Positions 13,796-21,700 of a DNA stretch of 23,672 nucleotides are shown here, piece after piece; within the stretch, counting starts at the first letter, position 1, and the number at the start of each line of letters is the position of its first letter. The position numbers and the translations under genes are program-made. A model generated the notes under the pieces. The model saw only the letters and a program-made list of their open reading frames with translations, made no database searches and was not told the origin of the DNA. Source of the stretch: a virus; IMG/VR virus record IMGVR_UViG_3300030406_000998, positions 1 to 23,672 of that record, one strand, 5' to 3'.

Positions 13796-14674
13796 ATGAA
13801 CCATCCTGCCGAACTGACGTTAGCACAGTACATGACAGATGCAGCCAACGGTAAGGCTGTGATGTCTGATGCCACTATTGAAAAGATAGGCAAAGACGTT
13901 ATGGATGCGCTAAAGCGTCAGTTTGGTGGAGGTAATAAGCGTAAGGACTTTGCACTGAGGATGTCTAATGTAGGTAGACCTACATGTCAGTTATGGTTTC
14001 AGAAGAATCGTCCTGATGAAGCTACACCTCTACCAAGTAACTTTGTTATGAACATGATGTTAGGAGATATAGTAGAGGCAATATTTAAAGGATTGTTAAC
14101 AGAAGCAAAGGTAGCATTTGAAGATGCAGATCATGTTGCATTGGAGATACCAGAAGCAGATGTTACAATTAATGGTACATACGATATAGCTATTGATGGT
14201 GCAGTCGATGATATTAAGTCGGCATCTGATTGGTCTTATCGTAATAAGTTTAAGTCCTTTGCATCACTAAAGGAGAGTGATCCTTTTGGGTATGTAGGAC
14301 AGTTAGCAGGATACGCACAAGCATCTGGTCTAAAAGCTGGAGGTTGGTGGGTAATAAATAAAGCTAATGGTAGTTTTAAATATATTCCTGCAAATGGTCT
14401 TGACATGGTAGAGGAAATGTATAAAATAAAGAAGACTGCTCTAGCTGTAAAAAGTAATAAGTTAGAACGGTGCTTTGATGCTGTTGACGAAACATTCAAC
14501 GGTAAAAAGACAGGCAACAAAATACTAGGATCAGAATGTAGCTGGTGTTCTTACAGACATGCCTGTTGGCCTACACTAAAAGAACTGCCAGCATTAAAGT
14601 CACGTGCAAAGGAACCCAAGATAGTTTCTTACGTGCATATAAAAGAGGAGGATAATAATGAAAGAGTTTCCTGA
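13796..14674 (+). CDS. PD-(D/E)XK nuclease, RecB/Cas4-like with Fe-S cysteines
   Basis: ATG 13796 abuts the preceding stop. The 292-aa product carries a PD-(D/E)XK core: NGTYDIAID (Asp130), DDIKSAS (Asp139, Lys141) and a QLAGYA box (Gln169, Tyr173). One cysteine near the N-terminus (Cys64 in RPTCQLWF) and C248-x2-C251-x5-C257 near the C-terminus match the four-cysteine 4Fe-4S layout of AddB and Cas4 nucleases. It is probably the phage exonuclease that degrades host DNA or resects ends for recombination, acting with the SSB upstream. There is no CRISPR locus nearby, so an adaptation role is unlikely. Confidence 0.8.
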   Translation: MNHPAELTLAQYMTDAANGKAVMSDATIEKIGKDVMDALKRQFGGGNKRKDFALRMSNVGRPTCQLWFQKNRPDEATPLPSNFVMNMMLGDIVEAIFKGLLTEAKVAFEDADHVALEIPEADVTINGTYDIAIDGAVDDIKSASDWSYRNKFKSFASLKESDPFGYVGQLAGYAQASGLKAGGWWVINKANGSFKYIPANGLDMVEEMYKIKKTALAVKSNKLERCFDAVDETFNGKKTGNKILGSECSWCSYRHACWPTLKELPALKSRAKEPKIVSYVHIKEEDNNERVS

Positions 14675-14810
14675 AGAGAGTTATCTTGAGGCAAACCCTG
14701 ATGTTAAGGAAGCTGTTGAGAATGGACAGTTTCGTAACGGTAGGCATCACTATGATGCATTTGGCAAAAACGAAAACAGGAAAGGATTAGATGAATGGGA
14801 GATGAGCTAA
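14658..14810 (+). CDS. 50-aa protein with YLxxNPDV...HYxxFG motif
   Basis: ATG 14658 follows GAGGAGG within the end of the nuclease gene. The product reads SYLEANPDVKEAVENGQF (residues 8-25), then GRHHYDAFGKNENR (28-41). I associate this repeat-like motif (YLxxNPDVxxAVxxGxFxxGxxHYxxFGxxExR) with segments of larger bacterial secreted or repeat proteins. Here it is nearly the whole protein. The function is unknown. It overlaps the nuclease by 17 bases and the next gene by 16 bases. Confidence 0.7.
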   Translation: MKEFPEESYLEANPDVKEAVENGQFRNGRHHYDAFGKNENRKGLDEWEMS

Positions 14811-15013
14811 CAGAGTTAGAAAACTCTATAAAGGATTTGGAAAAACAGTTAGTCGAAATGAAACGTGAGTATAGGGAGAAGCGTACATCATCTTTACGAT
14901 CAGCATTAGAAGCACGTAAAGAAATAGATGCAACTATACGTGATGAATTAAAGACGTTAGGCTATCACCATATCCCTGCCTACGTTACTGGTGGAATAGG
15001 AAGATACTTCTAA
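14795..15013 (+). CDS. 72-aa coiled-coil protein
   Basis: ATG 14795 has AAAGGA nine bases upstream and overlaps the preceding small gene by 16 bases in another frame. Residues 1-55 form a long charged helix with heptad-type Leu/Ile spacing (ELTELENSIKDLEKQLVEMK), a likely coiled coil. The tail is Gly/Tyr/His-rich. It is not recognised. It is directly upstream of endonuclease I and could be a small partner or regulator of it, which is inference only. Confidence 0.65.
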   Translation: MGDELTELENSIKDLEKQLVEMKREYREKRTSSLRSALEARKEIDATIRDELKTLGYHHIPAYVTGGIGRYF

Positions 15014-15019
15014 CCAGTG

Positions 15020-15472
15020 ATGAACTACGCTAGGTACGCTCATGCAAGGAAGTATGGGTACAGGTCAGGCTTAGAAAAGAAACTTGCTGATTATCTTGAG
15101 TTATTAAAAGTAAAGTATGACTATGAGACAATCAAGATTGAGTGGGAAGATCTAGCCTACCGTACCTATACTCCTGATTTTATATTAGCTAACGGTATAA
15201 TCATTGAGACAAAGGGGATGTTTACAGCAATAGACAGGCGTAAACATCTTTGTATCAAGAGACAGCATCCTAAGTTAGATATACGTTTTGTGTTTGAGAA
15301 CAGCAAACGTAAGCTACGAAAGGGTGCTAAAAGTACGTATGGTCAGTGGTGTTTCAAGCATAACTTTCTGTATGCAAATAGGGTTATCCCTGAAGAATGG
15401 CTAAAAGAAAAAGGAAAGAACAAACACAAAAAGTTTATATGTTTTACTGGAACTAAAAGGAGAGTGGTATGA
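15020..15472 (+). CDS. T7-type endonuclease I (Holliday junction resolvase)
   Basis: The 150-aa protein matches T7 gp3 in size and catalytic layout: Glu19 in YRSGLEKK, Asp53 in YTPDFIL, and Glu63 and Lys65 in IIETKG. T7 endonuclease I has the same residues at 20, 55, 65 and 67. The enzyme cuts four-way junctions and branched DNA, and in T7 it breaks down host DNA. GTG at 15017 is an alternative start one codon upstream, and no strong ribosome site is visible for either. The C-terminal tail is Lys-rich. The gene overlaps the next start by four bases (ATGA). Confidence 0.92.
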   Translation: MNYARYAHARKYGYRSGLEKKLADYLELLKVKYDYETIKIEWEDLAYRTYTPDFILANGIIIETKGMFTAIDRRKHLCIKRQHPKLDIRFVFENSKRKLRKGAKSTYGQWCFKHNFLYANRVIPEEWLKEKGKNKHKKFICFTGTKRRVV

Positions 15473-15828
15473 AGAAACCTACACCTACTGACTTTGAACC
15501 AAATGATTTTGTTATAAGACTAAGACCACACATGGAAAAAGAAGAATGGAATGGTGATGTAGATGTAAGTATTATGTGGGATGGTAGTAACCATTTATCA
15601 GAAGATGACTTCTTACGGTTTATGCATCTAACTAAAATGATATGTGCATCTGTACCATTGATGGAAGACAATCCTGCATTACGTGATAACATTAGTGATT
15701 TTGTATACGAGTCTTATAACAACCTAGACACTGATAAACCAGTGCCACAAAGTCAACCAGAAATACTTGACAGACAGGGCAATGTAGTGTATTTATCTTT
15801 TAACACAAAAACAAAAGGATCTGCATAA
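15469..15828 (+). CDS. Hypothetical acidic protein, 119 aa
   Basis: AAAGGAGAG lies before ATG 15469, which overlaps the endonuclease I stop. The protein is acidic with an alpha/beta pattern (FVIRLRPHMEKEEWNGDVDVSIMWD, then a helical middle with FLRFMHLTKMICASVPLM). It is possibly a phage-specific accessory protein. The family is not recognised. Its end overlaps the DUF3310 gene start by one base. Confidence 0.7.
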   Translation: MKKPTPTDFEPNDFVIRLRPHMEKEEWNGDVDVSIMWDGSNHLSEDDFLRFMHLTKMICASVPLMEDNPALRDNISDFVYESYNNLDTDKPVPQSQPEILDRQGNVVYLSFNTKTKGSA

Positions 15829-16112
15829 TGGGAGTATTAACTATGGGTGATGAAACTATTACTATTACTGATCACAGTGAACCATTTACCTTCTCATCTT
15901 TTGATATGGTAAATCATCCACCCCACTATAATCAGAGTGGTGTAGAGTGCATTGATGCTATCAGTGCTGCTACAGGTGATAACTTTAAATACTATCTACA
16001 AGGTAACATAATGAAATACTTATGGAGGTTTGATTACAAAGGTAAAGCTGTTGAAGATCTCAATAAAGCTAAATGGTATTTGGATAAACTAATAGAGCAC
16101 GTGGATAAATGA
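15828..16112 (+). CDS. DUF3310 family protein
   Basis: The 94-aa product contains the compact DUF3310 signature: VNHPPHYNQSGVECIDAI (28-45), YLQGNIMKYLWRFDYKG (about 55-71) and EDLNKAKWYLDKLIE (about 75-89). The family is widespread in phages, sometimes annotated as a nucleotide kinase-like protein, and its biochemical role is not settled. Two starts are possible: ATG 15828, overlapping the previous stop, or ATG 15843 with GGAG eight bases upstream. The conserved domain begins after residue 25 either way. It lies with nucleotide-metabolism genes. Confidence 0.85.
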   Translation: MGVLTMGDETITITDHSEPFTFSSFDMVNHPPHYNQSGVECIDAISAATGDNFKYYLQGNIMKYLWRFDYKGKAVEDLNKAKWYLDKLIEHVDK

Positions 16113-16273
16113 TGAGAATAAAAGTCCTTTTAACTTTGTCCATAGATACAGAAGAGTATCCAGTACCCTCTGATGGAGATGTAGCGTCAGAAATAAATGA
16201 CGCATTGCGTGAGTATCTGCATGACCTAGATGGTGCAGAGATAGTAACACTAAAAACTATTATGGAGAAATGA
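16112..16273 (+). CDS. 53-aa hypothetical protein upstream of RNR
   Basis: ATG 16112 (or 16109 in the same frame) overlaps the DUF3310 stop. The frame gives a compact alpha/beta protein: a strand with IKVLLTLSID, an acidic loop, a helix EINDALREYL and a strand GAEIVTLKTI. This is a beta-alpha-beta pattern typical of a real small domain. GGAG within its last codons serves the RNR start. Not recognised. Confidence 0.65.
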   Translation: MRIKVLLTLSIDTEEYPVPSDGDVASEINDALREYLHDLDGAEIVTLKTIMEK

Positions 16274-16275
16274 CT

Positions 16276-18228
16276 ATGCATACCAATAACTATTTAACTT
16301 CTGACTATCAAAACTTTATTGCACTATCTAGATATGCTAGGTGGAAAGAGGACGAGCAAAGACGAGAGGGCTGGTTAGAGACAGTAGAAAGATATTTTAA
16401 TTATCTAACTACGTACATCAAAGATACGTATGGCTATGATATGCCAGACAAACAACGCAAAGAGGTAGAGGGTGCAGTGCTAGATCTATCTGTCATGCCT
16501 AGCATGAGAGCATTGATGACTGCTGGTGCACCACTAGATAGATGTCACGTAGCTAGTTACAACTGCTCATACATAACTGTAGATACACCAAGAGCGTTTG
16601 ATGAATGTATGTATATACTTATGTGTGGCACAGGTGTAGGCTTCTCTGTTGAGAAACAGTACGTTGAAAAGTTACCTGTAGTAAACGAGGAGCTAGAACC
16701 TACAAGTACGATTATTAAAGTAGGGGATTCACGTGAGGGTTGGGCAAGAGCACTCAAAGAACTCCTAGCTATACTGTACGCAGGACAGATACCCATGTGG
16801 GATGTCAGTGAGGTAAGACCTTCGGGAGCGAGGCTAAAGACATTTGGAGGCAGGGCATCTGGTCCTGCACCACTTGAAGACTTGTTTAACTTTTGTGTCC
16901 AGAAGTTTACTAATGCAGTAGGACGCAAGTTAAGCCCACTAGAATGCCATGATATTATGTGCAAGATAGGTGAGGTAGTAGTCGTTGGTGGTGTAAGACG
17001 TAGTGCACTTATCAGTCTGTCTGACATTGATGACGATCAGATGCGTCATGCTAAGTCAGGACAGTGGTGGGAGAACGAGGGGCAACGTGCGTTAGCCAAT
17101 AACAGTGTAGCATACGAACAGAAACCAGATATGGGTACATTTATGCGTGAATGGTTATCCCTATATGAAAGTCAGTCAGGTGAACGTGGTATCTTCAACA
17201 GGCAGTCAGCAGTTAAACAGGTTAAAAAAACAGGTAGAAGACAGGCTTTAAAATGTTGGACAAATGAGCCGTACCTGTTTGGGTGTAATCCATGCTCTGA
17301 GATAATACTAAGACCAAATCAATTCTGTAACCTATCAGAAGTTGTTGCACGTGAAACAGACACGCTAGATAGTCTCAAGAGAAAGGTTAAATATGCAACC
17401 ATACTAGGTACTATGCAGTCTACACTGACTAACTTTAAATACTTACGTAAGATATGGAAAGACAACACAGAAGAAGAAAGACTACTTGGCGTGTCTCTTA
17501 CAGGTATCATGGACTGCCCACTATTAAATGGTAGTCAGAAAAATTTAAAAGCGACATTAAAAGAATTAAAAAAAGTAGCAATATCTACAAATAAATATGT
17601 GGCAAAGAAACTAGGTATTAATATGTCTGTTGCTATCACCTGTGTTAAACCATCAGGCACTGTATCACAGCTAGTCGATAGTGCCAGTGGCATACACACA
17701 AGGCATAGCAGGTACTACATCAGAACTGTACGTGCAGATAACAAAGATCCTATGACACAATTTATGATGGATATGGGCATACCAAATGAGCCTGATGTTA
17801 CTAAGCCACTAGAAACTACAGTGTTTAGCTTTCCTACAGTAACACCAAAGAGTGCTATGGTACGTGATGATATGACTGCAATAGACCAGTTAAATATATG
17901 GCTGATCTACCAGAACTACTGGTGTGAACATAAACCATCTGTCACTATATCTGTACGTAAAGATGAATGGATGGATGTAGGAGCATGGATATATGATCAT
18001 TTTGATGATGTATCAGGTATTAGTTTTCTACCCCACAGTGAGCACGTATATAAGCAAGCACCCTATCAGGAAGTAGACAGAGAAACATGCTTAGAGATGG
18101 TGGCACGTATGCCTACTAAGATTGATTGGAGCAAACTATCTGACTATGAGAAAGAGGATAGCACTACTGGTGCTAGAGACTTAGCATGTTCAGCAGGTGT
18201 TTGTGAGGTAGTAGACTTAACTAATTAG
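16276..18228 (+). CDS. nrdJ: Class II (B12-dependent) ribonucleoside-triphosphate reductase
   Basis: The 650-aa protein matches the monomeric adenosylcobalamin-dependent RTPR type. N338-P-C340-S-E342 supplies the thiyl Cys and flanking Asn/Glu, and Cys351 lies eleven residues on (QFCNLSEV). Cys97 in YNCSY is the partner. The C-terminal CSAGVC supplies the shuttle pair, with the same five-residue step as C731/C736 of the Lactobacillus enzyme. It reduces ribonucleotides to deoxyribonucleotides without oxygen but needs vitamin B12 from the host. GGAG (16264-16267) favours ATG 16276 over ATG 16270. No intein or truncation was seen. Neighbouring MazG fits a nucleotide module. Confidence 0.93.
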   Translation: MHTNNYLTSDYQNFIALSRYARWKEDEQRREGWLETVERYFNYLTTYIKDTYGYDMPDKQRKEVEGAVLDLSVMPSMRALMTAGAPLDRCHVASYNCSYITVDTPRAFDECMYILMCGTGVGFSVEKQYVEKLPVVNEELEPTSTIIKVGDSREGWARALKELLAILYAGQIPMWDVSEVRPSGARLKTFGGRASGPAPLEDLFNFCVQKFTNAVGRKLSPLECHDIMCKIGEVVVVGGVRRSALISLSDIDDDQMRHAKSGQWWENEGQRALANNSVAYEQKPDMGTFMREWLSLYESQSGERGIFNRQSAVKQVKKTGRRQALKCWTNEPYLFGCNPCSEIILRPNQFCNLSEVVARETDTLDSLKRKVKYATILGTMQSTLTNFKYLRKIWKDNTEEERLLGVSLTGIMDCPLLNGSQKNLKATLKELKKVAISTNKYVAKKLGINMSVAITCVKPSGTVSQLVDSASGIHTRHSRYYIRTVRADNKDPMTQFMMDMGIPNEPDVTKPLETTVFSFPTVTPKSAMVRDDMTAIDQLNIWLIYQNYWCEHKPSVTISVRKDEWMDVGAWIYDHFDDVSGISFLPHSEHVYKQAPYQEVDRETCLEMVARMPTKIDWSKLSDYEKEDSTTGARDLACSAGVCEVVDLTN

Positions 18229-18237
18229 GAGATGGGT

Positions 18238-18447
18238 ATGAGAAGGAACTTAAATAAAAACGATGCACCTCTGAAGATACAGTTTAAGAAAGGCTATCAT
18301 GCCTTTCAAAGAGGTGCTAAGTATACCAACCCATACAGGCATAACTCTATGCAATATAGAGAATGGGAGCGAGGCTATAACAAAGCCTACTTTGAGAATA
18401 TGAGAAAGGTAAAGTATGAAGAGCAGTCTAGAACAGTCAGCAATTAA
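18238..18447 (+). CDS. Ribosome modulation factor-like small protein, 69 aa
   Basis: ATG 18238 lies six bases after AGGAG. An ATG at 18232 is too close to it. The segment KKGYHAFQRGAKYTNPYRHN followed by YREWERGYNKAYFENM resembles the GYxAGxxG...PY...W..G pattern of ribosome modulation factor (RMF), which dimerises ribosomes in E. coli. The resemblance is short and the loop lengths differ, so this is a tentative relationship. The protein is very basic, fitting RNA or ribosome binding. It lies between RNR and MazG, overlapping nothing essential. Confidence 0.5.
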   Translation: MRRNLNKNDAPLKIQFKKGYHAFQRGAKYTNPYRHNSMQYREWERGYNKAYFENMRKVKYEEQSRTVSN

Positions 18448-18469
18448 CTGGTTAAAGGAGAGATATGCT

Positions 18470-18799
18470 ATGTTAGATTTTAATGATTATCAAAAGATAG
18501 CAAAGACTACAGCAATATATCCTGATCAATACAAGATAACATACCCTGCACTAGGACTCGTTGGTGAGGCAGGTGAGGTAGCCAACAAAGTCAAGAAGAT
18601 TGTACGTGATGGTGAGGATAAGATGCCTAGTGATTGGAAGGAGCAGTTAGCATCAGAGATAGGTGATGTACTGTGGTATTGTGCAGCACTGGCATCAGAT
18701 TTAAATATGTCACTTGGAGTGATTGCTGCACAGAATAAAGAGAAGTTAGAAGCTAGGCTAAAGAAAGGCACACTACAGGGTAGTGGTGACAAGCGTTAG
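18470..18799 (+). CDS. mazG: MazG-like nucleotide pyrophosphohydrolase
   Basis: The frame opens at 18416, but AAGGAG (18455-18460) nine bases before ATG 18470 supports the 109-aa form, and the MazG fold starts there. The metal-binding motif ExxE...ExxD is visible: E33-x2-E36 (VGEAGEV) and E63-x2-D66 (SEIGDVLWY). The enzyme would hydrolyse NTPs, dNTPs or signalling nucleotides. Phage MazG proteins have been proposed to influence ppGpp or the nucleotide pool, with debate over the true substrate. Last gene of the rightward train. Its stop overlaps the stop of the leftward virion gene. Confidence 0.9.
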   Translation: MLDFNDYQKIAKTTAIYPDQYKITYPALGLVGEAGEVANKVKKIVRDGEDKMPSDWKEQLASEIGDVLWYCAALASDLNMSLGVIAAQNKEKLEARLKKGTLQGSGDKR

Positions 18800-21700
18800 T
18801 ATGCTTTGTTAAGTGCTCTACCTATATCTATGCCTATAGCAAAGTGAGGCACATCAGGTTCAAGGGCTTGCATCTCATTAACAGTGCTACCGTATCTTTC
18901 TACGTAATATGCATCAGCTAGTGATCTAGCGTTTCTAGGAAGTTTTGACCAGTTAGCTCTGTCGAATGGTGTGTAAGCCTTATCTGTTTCCGTCCATGCT
19001 TCAGCTTCTCCTAATTCTTTTGCTATACCACGTAGTTCTATCAGCATATTATTCATAGCAGCTTTCTTTTTATTAGGACTGTCTAATCCTTTATAGTAAT
19101 CAGTCTCAATAAAGTTACCTAGTTGATTCTCTACTAATCTACCCATAAATCTTTTTATGTATGCATCTGCTGTCTTGTCACCAGTAGGTGTTACTATATT
19201 AAAAGTCTCAAACCCATTCTTAGTTATTTCTTTTTCTACAGCAGTTTGTCTTTCTCTAAACTGTGGACCTAGCAGTGCCTTTACTAATGGGCTTTGCCTA
19301 TACATAGGTGCATCTCTAGTAGGACTCTCTGCTACTGGATCATCATCAGATCTAAGAGGATTGTACTTGGCTATGGGCATCTGTCTTAACAGTGTCCTAC
19401 GAGTAGCATCTAATCCTCTCTCTATCGCACCCTCTCCTGTAACCTGTCTAGGATCACGTATAAGTGCTTGTTCCTTGTCGAACTGTGCTAGTGTGTCTGT
19501 TACTAGTTTAGCAGGTGTTAGGTACATACTTCCCATCTCACCTACATACTGACCTACTATCTCAGATATTTTTTCAGCTTTAATATCTTTGAGATTACCT
19601 TCTTGATTAAGTAAGTCAAAGAATGTATCTACAACATAAGCAGATGCACCTGTACGTAACTGTGCTCCTGTTAAACCACTTATGATTTCTTTAGAGCTAA
19701 TCTTCTCTGTCTCACCTCTAGCTATCTTAACTATTAAATCAGCTACTAAAAGATAAGGTGCAGCAGGAAAGAATGGTCTGGTGTCAGTTGTACTACCATC
19801 ACCCTTCTCTGAGTTTTTCATTAGATACCAATCAATGTCCTGATTCTCTGCTCTATATTTTATGGCTGCACCCAATGCAGCAGAACCTACAATAGACTTA
19901 GCTAAGTTCTGTCTACCTTTTAACATCATAGCATCTGACATGGCATTAGATATATCGTCTGTTGCTTTAGACTTTCTTATTGCACCCATAGTCATTTGCA
20001 TGAGTGCGTTAGGCATGTTTAGTGGGCTATATGTAAACTGCATCTGCATAGCGTTTACCATAAACCTAGCATATGGATGTGTACCTGTACCTACAACAGG
20101 CACAAACGGTAGGTTCTCTGTCATGCGTACAAAGTGATAGCCTAGCGTATCACCTAGATTACCACCTGTTTGTTTAGGCATACGTGAGAATGTAAATGTC
20201 ATAGCGTCATCAGCAGCTTTCTGCATAACACCTAGAGGTACATTCTTACCCTGATTCATTATCTTAAATACGTCCTGCCCCTCTCTACGTAGTTGCTTCT
20301 CTACTGACGCATTAAATACAGCCCTTCTAAAGAATACATCCTGTGCAATGTTTAGACCATTAACTAGTCTTGCAAACTTACTTAATCCTTCATCACCACC
20401 TACATCCTGTAACGCTCTGTCTATCTGTCTTGCTAATCTAGGCTGGTTCTGTAGCAATACCTTTGCCATCTCTTTACTACCAGCTACATTATTAAGTGCT
20501 GCTATAGTACCAAAGGTGTCGCTTAGTATATCACGTAAACCCTGTTGTACGCCCTTGAATGATGCCTCACCCTTAACAGTAGCACTTACAGCTTTACCAA
20601 AATGATATATACCACTCTCAATAAAGTCAGCAAATGTACCCATAGTTAGCATACCACCTGCTGTTGCTAAGTTACGTGCAGTGGTGGATATGGCTGATGT
20701 ACCTATTGCTCTACGTTCTCTATCTAATCTTCTAGTGTAATCCATAAATCTGCCAAATACAGATATAGTCTCACCATTTTTACCTGCCATGATGTCTAGT
20801 CGTTTTGCTGCATCAGGGTCTATCTCTTTAAGTTTCTTTATTATTTTACCTATAGGTGAATACGCATTCATACCTTTTGCGTCATCACTCAAACTCTTCT
20901 GCGTAATCTGTGCAAAGTCTGTTACAGATAGACCTGCCTGTTTAAGAGCAGTTCCTAATACATCACTGTCTATGATACCTTCTTTTTGTATTAACTCTGC
21001 TACCACCTCACCAGCTTTTTTATCAAGATCTATATCTATTCTAGGTGCTAACCCTCTAGCTACTAAGTCAGCCTGTTCATTTAGTATATTTTTAGCTACA
21101 GCAGTTACTCTTTTTTGCAGTTCTATCTTTAGTCTAGGTTGTAGCATATCTGCATTATCTACGTTACTAAGTTCAGACATCAACCTTTGTCCTTCGATAG
21201 GATCAAACCCTACGTTTTTATCCAAACTCTTTGCTATCTCTTTTGTTTTAATAGCTTCATCTGCTTCTTTCTGTGTGCTATATAGAACATCATCTGCTAC
21301 AGCACCTTCTCTACCTAGCTTTCTTGTTTGTCTAGATGTTATGCCACCAACAGCACCACCTAACACAGTGCCTAAACCTGCTGCCATTCCTGCTTGGGCT
21401 AGATCTATGTCACCCTCTTGATATAACTCATCATCCTCTGCCTGTCGCAGTCTTTGATAACCTATGTTTTCTATACCTGTTTGTACACCTGCACCTGCTG
21501 CTGTACCTGCTACTTCTAAAGCAGTTCTCTTAGCAGCAGCCCTTTTTGCAGCCTCTCTACCACCAGAGATAAGTGCCTGTTTTATAGCCTGTGCAGCACC
21601 TCTTGTGGCTAGTTTACCTACACCTAAACCTAGTAAGTTGATGGGATCTGCTATGAGATAGAACATGGTGTCTCTAAGACCTTGAGCAAAGTCTGCACCA

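Noticed and set aside
16276-18228. Intein or intron in the RNR gene
   Set aside because: Catalytic motifs keep the normal spacing and length is typical, leaving no room for an insert.
20789-21421. 210-codon plus-strand ORF opposite the 1153-aa virion gene
   Set aside because: It is a Ser/Leu/Ala-rich antisense shadow of the leftward gene with no independent ribosome site. The sense protein is far more credible.
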